From contig QEXW01000151.1 in NCBI GenBank assembly GCA_003130845.1, positions 1-54,239 of the forward strand: DNA of 54,239 nt. Direction: 5' to 3'. Position 1 is the stretch's first letter; each line of letters starts with the position of its first letter. The notes beneath the pieces are model-generated. The model made no database searches. It saw nothing but the letters and a program-made list of their open reading frames with translations, and had not been told where the DNA came from. Positions 1-6,994 of the stretch are shown piece after piece. Both the position numbers and the translations under genes were made by a program. This DNA is from Anaerolineae bacterium. Lineage in GTDB: Bacteria; Chloroflexota; Anaerolineae; Anaerolineales; Villigracilaceae.

Positions 1-1060
1 CTGTGCACAACAATTGACTGCCATCGGGTGAAAAGAGATGGACTTCCACGATTTCCCACGTTTCCGTGAGACGGTGTGCCGTTTCGTTTCCGCTCGAGAC
101 ATCGCGCAGGTGAAGAGTCCATGGCAGAGTGAAGTCCGCTTCGGGTTCGCCCCATGTCAGGTAGGCGAGCGTACCGCCATCGGCAGAGGCCAACGCCGAA
201 ACGCCTGCGTACATCCCAGTGGGTTGGAGCGTCCAGAGCGGAGTAATCTCATTCGCGGCTATATTAGCGACATACAGCGAAGCCACCTGTGTTGGCGTCA
301 TACCGCTGTAAAAGGTGTGCAACGCGTAAACCAAAATTTGCCGCGCCTCATCAAAGAACAATGGAACAATGGCGTGACCCGCTGCCTCCGTGGGCAATTC
401 TGTGCGCCAGACTTCACGGCTTTCGCCCGTCTCCAGCGATGTGACGAACACCGCGCGCGCCATCAGAGCGTCTTCCTCAGCGCGACTCCAAACGAGGCTT
501 TCCCCATCCGCGGAGAAAATCGGGGCGGCGCGCAGGCTTCCCTCCGCGTCCCGCCGCGTATCCAAATCACCGAGCCACCGCTCCTGCGGATATGCCTGGT
601 TGAGCACGAGCGAGCCGTCGCCTATGTCGGTCAACGAATAAACGTTCCCACCGCGGACCAGGACAAAATCAACCAGCGGTGCGAGGAACCGTTGAAAAAC
701 AAACCCTGGTTTTGCGCCAGAGGGATCGAGAAAGGCAAGACTCTCCTCCGTCCGTACGAGCCACTCCCCGGCGCCGTCCACAGTCGCAATCGGAGTCAGA
801 GCCGCGTCGGGCGTGACTGTCGCACACACCATTCCGCATCCGCCCGGGCAGTCACCAGGGCAAAAATACATTTCGTCTGAACGGCAGGCAGGAGGTGTGC
901 AAACTGCCATCAAAGTCGCTGTGGGTGACGGCGTACGTTGGGGTCTGATTTCCGCAGTTGGCGAATTGAACGGAGAGGGGACTTCCGTGCTGGGCTTTGG
1001 AGTTAAAAGGTTACACGCCATCAGCACGAGAAACAACGGAAGAGCGGACAATTTTTTCAT
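1..1060 (-). CDS. Putative lipoprotein with beta-propeller-like repeats, 3' end outside the window
   Basis: The reading frame is open on the minus strand from the ATG at 1060 to the left edge, so the C-terminus is missing. The N-terminus MKKLSALPLFLVLMAC is a lipoprotein signal with a lipobox (LMAC), followed by a Pro/Ser/Thr linker and a short Cys-rich stretch (several Cys between residues 50 and 80). The remainder has recurring strand patterns such as 'IFSADGESLVWSR' and 'LASADGGTLAYLTW', typical of TolB/WD40-like propellers. An in-frame ATG lies five codons upstream at 1075, but AAAGG sits seven bases before the ATG at 1060, which is preferred. Predicted role: membrane-anchored extracytoplasmic protein of unknown ligand. 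The lipoprotein call is firm, the propeller call is inferred. Confidence 0.75.
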   Translation of the reverse strand, partial: MKKLSALPLFLVLMACNLLTPKPSTEVPSPFNSPTAEIRPQRTPSPTATLMAVCTPPACRSDEMYFCPGDCPGGCGMVCATVTPDAALTPIATVDGAGEWLVRTEESLAFLDPSGAKPGFVFQRFLAPLVDFVLVRGGNVYSLTDIGDGSLVLNQAYPQERWLGDLDTRRDAEGSLRAAPIFSADGESLVWSRAEEDALMARAVFVTSLETGESREVWRTELPTEAAGHAIVPLFFDEARQILVYALHTFYSGMTPTQVASLYVANIAANEITPLWTLQPTGMYAGVSALASADGGTLAYLTWGEPEADFTLPWTLHLRDVSSGNETAHRLTETWEIVEVHLFSPDGSQLLCT

Positions 1061-1077
1061 CGCTTTGCCTTTCATGG

Positions 1078-1303
1078 TCATTCAAACAAACGATTCACCA
1101 GGGGGATGATGTTGATGATTGGCTCTTCGTAGGGATGCACACGCCTGATGACTTCCATCGCTTCGTTCGCCAAATTGCGCCTGCAATTGACTTCGAGTTT
1201 GTACTCCGCCAATTCGCTGCGACGCCGTAATCGTAGTTGCCAATCACGCCACGCCGCTCTCCGAAAGCGCATCTGCGAGTTTTACGTGTGTGAAGGTTGG
1301 CAT
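1078..1303 (-). pseudogene. Frameshifted, shortened NIF3/YqfO C-terminal-like ('HPYEEP') gene
   Basis: Pieces of one small protein lie in three different frames. The first frame, from the ATG at 1303, gives MPTFTHVKLADALSESG. A second frame gives GVIGNYDYG, and a third gives ELAEYKLEVNC followed by VHPYEEPIINIIPLV, ending at 1078. IGNYD and HPYEEP are the two hallmark blocks of the roughly 100-residue NIF3/CutA-like domain. A tandem 5-base duplication (GGCGT GGCGT) explains the first frame break; the usual residues between IGNYD and the KLEV strand are largely missing, implying a deletion as well. It is therefore read as a dead gene. An alternative, a short functional 64-residue protein from the last frame alone, is unlikely. 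Confidence 0.6.
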
Positions 1304-1323
1304 GGTTTTGTTCCTATTATGCC

Positions 1324-1520
1324 CTATTGCAAAGATGGTGTGAACGAGCGATGGATGTTGTAGACCAAGGCTTTGATGAGCGGCTCGCGGTTCTGAAGTT
1401 GAGTTTTTCGAGAACGGATGGTGTCACCGAACTTGCGCTTGATGACAGAAGGTACGGTTTCCGTTTTCCAGCATTGTCCGAATAGGCAATCGTGGCGACT
1501 ATGACGTAGCGGCTCTCGCG
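1324..1520 (-). pseudogene. C-terminal relic of an IS4/IS5-type DDE transposase
   Basis: One minus-strand frame ending at the TAG at 1324 encodes VIKRKFGDTIRSR, then REPLIKALVYNIHRSF. This matches the conserved end of DDE transposases of the IS5/IS1182-like type, where the catalytic Glu precedes an (I/V)KR(K/R)FG block and a final YN(I/L)H motif. Only about 60 residues are recognisable; the frame upstream lacks the DDE core and there is no start codon, no inverted repeats and no target duplication that I can see. It is a decayed fragment lying between the NIF3-like relic and a repeat element, marking this intergenic area as an old insertion site. Confidence 0.6.
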
Positions 1521-1615
1521 GTGCTTCATACTCACAAATCTACCATGTCTATCTTATGCTTGCAGCAGAGCATTTTACAAGCAAAGAAGCCAGATAACCA
1601 ACGTACTACCCTTAA

Positions 1616-1694
1616 GCGCAGATGAACGCGAACAAAAAGTTTTTTCCGAAGAAAACCCAGAAATTTTCCGCGTTTTCCGCGCGAATCCGTGTCC
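1616..1694. repeat. Dispersed intergenic repeat, copy 1
   Basis: A purine/pyrimidine-skewed stretch reading GCGCAGATGAACGCG at one end and TTTTCCGCG...AATCCGTGTCC at the other. Its reverse complement begins GGACACGGATT, exactly as the element at 34191-34268 does, and shares the 'CGCGGAAAA' and 'CGCAGAT' words. Both copies lie in non-coding DNA just outside gene ends. It encodes nothing recognisable. Confidence 0.5.
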
Positions 1695-1720
1695 AAAAAC
1701 TCGGGTGACTAGAAAACCAC

Positions 1721-4678
1721 TTAGCAGGTAAGATAAGCCGCCACGAGCTGAATGGGGTGTAAGGCAGCGATATTTGCACCATCCTGGATTTGGCTGCGGC
1801 AAGACGTACCGACGGCGATGACTTGTTTTCCTTCTGTGATGGCCTGCCGCACCGCAGGAAGCAAAACCATTTCACCGACTTTTTGCGAGAGTTGGTAGTG
1901 TTCTTTTTCATATCCAAAAGCACCGGCCATACCGCAGCAACCTGAGGGGATTATTTCAACATCATATCCGATGGCGCGTAACAAACTGGCGGTGGCTTCT
2001 TGGCCCACCGGGTATCCATCGGTGGCAGGAGGCTGGGCTTTTTGATAGCAATGTCCATGAAGGAGAATGGGAGAGCGCTGCCCGGCGTTCGCCTTTGGAA
2101 GCGCAGCAAACCGCGGCCTGTCAGAATAGGGGGCGGGGCGCACCAGATACTCATCAATCAGAAAAGCCCGCTGAGCGAGGGCCTCCACTTCGGCACGACG
2201 AGCAGGGAGTAGGTCACGAAATTCATCTCGCAAAGTATAGAGTTCAGAGGGTTCAAGGCCAATGATGGGTAGTTTGGCTTGCGGGTCGAGGCGATGAATG
2301 GCATCGAGCAAGGTTTCGGCATGCCGACGCGCCGGTGCAAGAAAGCCTTTGGAGAGTAGCGTGCGGCCGGCGCCGAGCAGGGGCAGGGGGATGGGCAAAA
2401 TATGAAGCGCAGCGAGAACACTCAAGGCCGCAGATTCAATTTCTGGTTCAAAGTAGCGCGTGAAGGTATCGGGCAGATAGATGACCATTTCTGCCGGAGA
2501 TAGGCTAAAGCGTGGTGACGTTCGGACACGTCCAAATTGAGGCAGCAGGCGGTGTTCCGAAATGCCAAGAAAGCCGATAAAAGCACGCGTTGGCTTCCAG
2601 CGGGTGAGAGCGTTAATCAGCCGCCCAAACGGCGCACCAAGAGGAACAAGTTGGTTAATGTAGCCAAATACGTAATCACGTAAGGGGCGGCGGTGCGTTT
2701 GATAGTAGTGATGTTGGAATTCATATTTGAGCTTCGCCATGTCCACGCTGCTTGGACATTCGGCTTTGCAGCCTTTGCACGCCAGGCACAGGTCCAGAGC
2801 AGCCTTCACGGCTTGTTCTGCCTGCTCGGTGTGGAGCAAGGAGTGAGAAGTAGGAGTAGAGAGCAAGGTGCGCAGAAGATTGGCGCGGCCACGCGTGGAG
2901 TGCATTTCTTCGCGAGTGGCTTGAAAGGAGGGACACATGACGCCGCCTTGCTTGCGGCATACGCCTTGGCCGTTGCACTGTTCGATCGCCGTGGCCAGAC
3001 CGGCTTCGAAGTGCAAAACAGGCTGCCAGGGCGCAGATTGATACCCGGCGCCATACCGTAAATTGACATCCATCGGCGGGGCAGCGACAATTTTGCCAGG
3101 GTTAAGCAAGTTGTACGGGTCAGCGGCGCGTTTGAGCAGTGTAAAGGCTTCGATGAGTTCTTCCCCATAGGTCTGTCGTAACCACTCGGAGCGGGCTAGG
3201 CCATCGCCGTGTTCGGAGGACATGGCGCCACCCAGCCGCAATGTGAGTGCCAGCACTTGTTCGGCAATCGTCCGAAGGGCACGTACCCCAGGGCCAGTGC
3301 GCAGGTCGAGCAAGGGACGAATATGAAGGCAGCCGGCCGAGGCATGGGCATAAATTGCGGAGGTGGTGCCGTGCTCAGCCAAAATGCGCTCGACTTCACG
3401 CACAAAGTCTCCAAGGTGTTCCACTGGGATGGCACAATCTTCGATGAAGGCGACCGGACGGGCGGCAGCCGGACGCGAATCGAAGATGCCTAGCCCAACC
3501 TTACGGACGTTCCAAATGCGGGTTTGGGCCTGTGGCTCGATGGCAATGCGGACTTGTTCTCCTATCTGACGCGCCTGACGTTCGAGTTGGAGAGGGTCTT
3601 CACCAGAAAATTCGACGATGAGCAGCGCAGCCGGGTCACCTTCGAGAAAGTCCATCTGGGCAGCGTAGGCAGGAACACCACGCGCCAAGCGAATGAGCAA
3701 TTGTGGAACAAGTTCAACGGCTGAGGGATGGTAAGTGAGTAAGCGGGGAACATCATCACAAGCAGCAGCGATGCTATCATATTGCAAAAGTGCCAACACC
3801 GTGTGGCGCGGTTTGGGGACGAGGTTGAGCGTGACGCGCCGCATGACCGCTAAGGTGCCTTCTGAGCCGGCCAGGAGGGGGGCTAGGTTAAGGGTGGAAG
3901 ATAATTCGAGCGCAGAGTGAGTGTGATATACAGAGGGCTGTGTGCCAACAGGGCTAAAAAACTGGGGTGGAGCGGAAGGAGACCAAGGAATTAGGTAGTT
4001 TAAGCGGTAACCTGCCGAGTTCCGCCAGGAACGAGGCCAATGGGCGCGAATGGCTTCCGCGTAGGTTTGACGTAAAGCCAAAATGGCATGGATGAACCGA
4101 GAATGAGCAGAATCGTGCGAGGTAGGCGGGAGGGCGGAAACTTGGCCCCAAGTTGCCAGGCTGCCATCGGCCAAGAGGACATCTGCTGCAATTAGATGGT
4201 CCGCCGTCATGCCGTAGAGAATTGAATGCGCACCGGTGGCGTTGTTCCCGACCACTCCGCCAATGGTGGCGCGTTCGGCGGAGGCTGGGTCAGGCCCAAA
4301 TTGCAAGCCGTATCGAGCAGCAGCACGGTTGAGCGTCGCCAGGATGACCCCCGGCTCGACAATGGCTGTGCGGGTCTGGGGGTTGATTTCGATGATTTGG
4401 TCGAGGTAGCGGGAACAGTCAATGATAAGAGCCGGCCCAACAGCCTGACCAGCCAGACTGGAACCAGAACCACGCGGGAGAATGGGAATGCGATGTTTGG
4501 CGGCAAGTTCAACCGCAGCGTGTAGGTCGTCTTGATTTTTGGGGATGACAACGCCCAGCGGTTCGATTTGGTAAATGGAAGCATCGGTGCTGTATAAGAC
4601 CCGCGAGATGGGGTCGAGGCGGATTTCGCCGGTAAAATGCCGATGGAGTTCAGAGATGAAGTCTGGAGGGAGGGTCAT
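1721..4678 (-). CDS. FAD-linked oxidase/Fe-S (CCG) fusion, D-lactate/2-hydroxyacid dehydrogenase type
   Basis: This 985-residue protein combines a GlcD-like half and a GlpC-like half, like YdiJ/D-2-hydroxyglutarate dehydrogenase family proteins. Residues about 40-210 form the FAD-binding PCMH fold (PRGSGSSLAGQ, TIGGVVGNNATGAHS). The C-terminal FAD-oxidase cap ends with SSEHGDGLARSEW and NLLNPGKIV near residue 540. The Fe-S part follows: CNGQGVCRK...MCPS and CLACKGCKAECP (about 570-660) supply eight Cys for two 4Fe-4S clusters, and the end carries a CCG-type motif, HCYQKA...GCCGMAGAFG. Expected role: oxidation of a D-2-hydroxyacid with electron delivery to the respiratory chain, at the cytoplasmic membrane face. 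No Shine-Dalgarno precedes the ATG; a TAGAAT hexamer ends five bases upstream, so the message may be leaderless. The exact substrate cannot be assigned. Confidence 0.92.
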   Translation of the reverse strand: MTLPPDFISELHRHFTGEIRLDPISRVLYSTDASIYQIEPLGVVIPKNQDDLHAAVELAAKHRIPILPRGSGSSLAGQAVGPALIIDCSRYLDQIIEINPQTRTAIVEPGVILATLNRAAARYGLQFGPDPASAERATIGGVVGNNATGAHSILYGMTADHLIAADVLLADGSLATWGQVSALPPTSHDSAHSRFIHAILALRQTYAEAIRAHWPRSWRNSAGYRLNYLIPWSPSAPPQFFSPVGTQPSVYHTHSALELSSTLNLAPLLAGSEGTLAVMRRVTLNLVPKPRHTVLALLQYDSIAAACDDVPRLLTYHPSAVELVPQLLIRLARGVPAYAAQMDFLEGDPAALLIVEFSGEDPLQLERQARQIGEQVRIAIEPQAQTRIWNVRKVGLGIFDSRPAAARPVAFIEDCAIPVEHLGDFVREVERILAEHGTTSAIYAHASAGCLHIRPLLDLRTGPGVRALRTIAEQVLALTLRLGGAMSSEHGDGLARSEWLRQTYGEELIEAFTLLKRAADPYNLLNPGKIVAAPPMDVNLRYGAGYQSAPWQPVLHFEAGLATAIEQCNGQGVCRKQGGVMCPSFQATREEMHSTRGRANLLRTLLSTPTSHSLLHTEQAEQAVKAALDLCLACKGCKAECPSSVDMAKLKYEFQHHYYQTHRRPLRDYVFGYINQLVPLGAPFGRLINALTRWKPTRAFIGFLGISEHRLLPQFGRVRTSPRFSLSPAEMVIYLPDTFTRYFEPEIESAALSVLAALHILPIPLPLLGAGRTLLSKGFLAPARRHAETLLDAIHRLDPQAKLPIIGLEPSELYTLRDEFRDLLPARRAEVEALAQRAFLIDEYLVRPAPYSDRPRFAALPKANAGQRSPILLHGHCYQKAQPPATDGYPVGQEATASLLRAIGYDVEIIPSGCCGMAGAFGYEKEHYQLSQKVGEMVLLPAVRQAITEGKQVIAVGTSCRSQIQDGANIAALHPIQLVAAYLTC

Positions 4679-4769
4679 GGTGGATTCTATTCTGGTTCGA
4701 GGGTATAACCCGAAGGGGTGGTATGTGATAGGCTGGCGGAGCTCTGACGCTAAAGTTTCGGGAAAGGTG

Positions 4770-4797
4770 TTGACAAATGGCTAAAGTGGAGTAAAAT
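4770..4797 (+). promoter_or_regulatory. Sigma-70-type promoter of tRNA-Leu
   Basis: A consensus TTGACA (4770-4775) and TAAAAT (4792-4797) are separated by 16 bases, placing the start near 4804, about 30 bases before the tRNA. A small hairpin (CTCAAGC/GCTTGAG, 4806-4825) occupies the 5' leader that processing would remove. This is the best consensus promoter seen in the window. Confidence 0.75.
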
Positions 4798-4832
4798 ACC
4801 GTTCGCTCAAGCCACAGCGCTTGAGTGTAAAC

Positions 4833-4914
<82 letters not shown>

Positions 4915-4920
4915 CACAAA

Positions 4921-4950
4921 CAGCCTCGCGGTGACGAGGCTGTTTTGTTT
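4921..4950 (+). terminator. Intrinsic terminator after tRNA-Leu
   Basis: Perfect 8-bp arms CAGCCTCG and CGAGGCTG around a 6-base loop are followed by TTTTGTTT. It lies seven bases after the tRNA. The same hairpin may also serve the convergent acetyltransferase gene, whose stop is at 4956. Confidence 0.85.
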
Positions 4951-4955
4951 GTCAA

Positions 4956-5543
4956 TCAAAGCTGTAAAAATGTTTCTAAGCGCGCTTTGACGGCCGGCCA
5001 TTCTGTATCAAGAATGCTGTAATAGATGGAGTGGCGGATGTAGCCGTCTTCTAGAATCATGTGATTGCGCAGCAGGCCTTCGCGCACAGCACCCAGGCGT
5101 TCGATGGCGCGCTGGGAGCGTTCGTTGCGGCTATCGGTTTTGAACTGGACGCGAATGGCACCGAGCGTTTCAAAGGCATGGCGCAGAAGCAGGTATTTAG
5201 ATTCGGTGTTGACGGCTGTGCGCTGAAATTCCAGCCCATACCACGTTCCGCCAATTTCCAGGCCACGATGCGCTGGACGGATTTCCAGGTAACGGGTTGC
5301 CCCGGCGACCCTGCCACTGGGTTTGTGGATGACGACAAAGGGTAGATCTGTGCCAGCGGCCTGACGGGAGAGCATGTCGCGCACCCAGCTGCGCATTTTC
5401 TCTTCGGTATCCCACGCGCCGTAGAGCATGTAACGCCAGATGGAGGGGTCGTTGCCAACCAGAAAGAGTGGGTGCGCATGTCTCTCGTCCAACGGCTCCA
5501 GGCGGACAAATTTTCCTTCTAGGATAATGGGTTCAACCCACAT
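4956..5543 (-). CDS. GNAT-family N-acetyltransferase (RimJ/RimL-like)
   Basis: The 195-residue protein starts IILEGKFVRLEPLDERHA, the characteristic opening of RimJ/RimL-type acetyltransferases, and contains the acetyl-CoA-binding half with EIGGTWYGLEFQRTAVNTESKYLL, LGAIRVQFKTDSRN and NERSQRAIERLGAVREGLLR. These enzymes move an acetyl group from acetyl-CoA to the alpha-amine of a protein or to a small amine; the substrate here is unknown. The start at 5543 is supported by CGGAGG eight bases upstream, and TATAAT/TACAAT hexamers lie 15-30 bases further up. It stands alone, convergent with tRNA-Leu, and diverges from nothing since the next gene to the right is also on the minus strand. Confidence 0.9.
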   Translation of the reverse strand: MWVEPIILEGKFVRLEPLDERHAHPLFLVGNDPSIWRYMLYGAWDTEEKMRSWVRDMLSRQAAGTDLPFVVIHKPSGRVAGATRYLEIRPAHRGLEIGGTWYGLEFQRTAVNTESKYLLLRHAFETLGAIRVQFKTDSRNERSQRAIERLGAVREGLLRNHMILEDGYIRHSIYYSILDTEWPAVKARLETFLQL

Positions 5544-5581
5544 AGATGATGCCTCCGAGGGAATTGTAGCACATTATAAAA

Positions 5582-5617
5582 CCCTCTTTCCTTGTTCTTG
5601 GGAAGAAGGAAAGAGGG
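5582..5617 (-). terminator. Intrinsic terminator of the ABC export operon
   Basis: A perfect 12-bp stem (CCCTCTTTCCTT / AAGGAAAGAGGG) with a 12-base loop is followed, on the minus strand, by TTTT. It lies about 180 bases past the stop of the HlyD-like gene, the last gene of the leftward operon. No gene is seen in 5544-5792 apart from this hairpin and the acetyltransferase promoter. Confidence 0.8.
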
Positions 5618-5792
5618 CTAAGAAACGTTAGAAAGTTTTTCTAAACACCCGACACTCTGTTTTTTGGAGGCGGATTCACACGGGAAACGCGAAAATGTTG
5701 TGGGCTTTTTTCGGAAAGCACGCCGGTTGGCCGCGTTCTTGCACGTTGGTCTGGGTTTAATAAAACTGTACGGTAGCCAGAAGTTTCTTACC

Positions 5793-6941
5793 TTAAGGAA
5801 GGAACGTCGCTTCGACCGTCATACCCCAGCGCAAAGCAGGGTCGGTTTCGGTGAGGCGGATTTTGACTTTGTACAGCACATCCCCGCCCTGGATGCGAAA
5901 CGATTGGCCGATGCGTTCCACCACGCCGGTCAACACCAGGTCTTCGAGCGCGTCAGGGCGGATTTCGACTTGCTGGCCTTCTTTGATGTTGACGACTTCC
6001 AATTCATTCAGGTCGGTGGTTTCGACATACCAGGCGCTGAAATCGGCCATCTGGACGGCGAATTTTTCCGGGCCAAGCAGTTCGCCCGCAATGACGTTGA
6101 CATCGGTGACAACGCCGCTGATAGGGGCACGGACTTCGTAGTTGGAGAGAGCCTTTTCGGCGGCGGTTACCTGTGCTTTGGCGTTGTTCAGACGGGCTTC
6201 GAGCAGGGCTTTCTGGTCGGGGTCGGCGGTGCCGTTCAGCGTGTTCTCGAACTTGCGTTTGGCTTCGGCTTCGGCAGCCAGGGCGGCTTCCAGCGCGGCT
6301 TTGGGTGCATCCACCTTGCGGCGCAGTTCTTCTACTTTGCGAACGGCTTCGTTGTAGTTGGCTTCGGCAGTGCGCAGTTCGTCTTCGGCCTTGCGGCGAG
6401 TGGGGTTGTCGGTTTTCAGGTCTTTATATTTGTCGAATTCTTTCTGGGCGTCTTCCAGTTTTTTCTGAAGGTCGCGCACGTCGGCTTCGGCTTTGTCAAT
6501 TTCATCCTGCACATCGGTCGGTTTGACCTTTTCCCACTCTTTTTGGGCGGCAGCGCGGCGAATTTGGGCTTGCTGGTACTCCTGCCAGGCGGCGGCGGCG
6601 TTCAAGCCAGCGACGCGGATAAAGTCATCGTAGGCGCGCTGGGCCTGGGTCAGTTCCAGCCGGGCAGCGGCGAGGGCAGCTTCGGCGCTTTCGCGGTCGC
6701 CCAGCCGAATGAGGACATCGCCTTTGGAAACGGATTGGCCTTCTTCGACCAGGATTTCCGTCACCGTGCCACGTGCTTGGGGAAAGACAAGCAGGTTTTG
6801 CGCTGGCACCAGGCGGCCTTCGGCGATGACGTTCGTCTCGACCACGGAGGGAGTGGTTACGGCAGGGGTGGTCTGCTGCGCGTCACAAGCGGCCAGGAGC
6901 AGCGAGAACATGGTGAGGATGAAGAAGATTGTTTTTTTCAT
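5793..6941 (-). CDS. HlyD/MacA-like membrane-fusion lipoprotein
   Basis: The 382-residue protein begins MKKTIFFILTMFSLLLAAC, a lipoprotein signal with lipobox LAAC. A biotinyl-lipoyl-like first half (GRLVPAQNLLVFPQARGTVTEILVEEGQSVSKGDVLIRL) is followed by a long Ala/Glu/Lys-rich coiled coil (about residues 80-270), the returning lipoyl half (NYEVRAPISGVVTDVNVIAGE) and a beta-barrel. This is the adaptor of MacAB-type and other tripartite exporters. The reading frame extends 19 codons further upstream, but GAGG eight bases before this ATG and the signal peptide decide the start at 6941. It ends the operon after its permease and two ATPases. Without an outer membrane, it would work as an extracellular-face partner of the permease. 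Confidence 0.9.
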   Translation of the reverse strand: MKKTIFFILTMFSLLLAACDAQQTTPAVTTPSVVETNVIAEGRLVPAQNLLVFPQARGTVTEILVEEGQSVSKGDVLIRLGDRESAEAALAAARLELTQAQRAYDDFIRVAGLNAAAAWQEYQQAQIRRAAAQKEWEKVKPTDVQDEIDKAEADVRDLQKKLEDAQKEFDKYKDLKTDNPTRRKAEDELRTAEANYNEAVRKVEELRRKVDAPKAALEAALAAEAEAKRKFENTLNGTADPDQKALLEARLNNAKAQVTAAEKALSNYEVRAPISGVVTDVNVIAGELLGPEKFAVQMADFSAWYVETTDLNELEVVNIKEGQQVEIRPDALEDLVLTGVVERIGQSFRIQGGDVLYKVKIRLTETDPALRWGMTVEATFLP

Positions 6942-6994
6942 GGAGACCTCGGGTTCGTAATTCATTCGATGTTGGGAATGCGGTTCACAATGCG

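Noticed and set aside
38-880. Plus-strand 280-codon frame at the left edge
   Set aside because: The minus strand has a continuous lipoprotein frame with a good signal peptide; the plus-strand product has no domain and is Arg-rich antisense.
4770-4832. Possible small RNA between the oxidoreductase and tRNA-Leu
   Set aside because: The hairpin at 4806-4825 is best explained as the tRNA 5' leader; no independent terminator.
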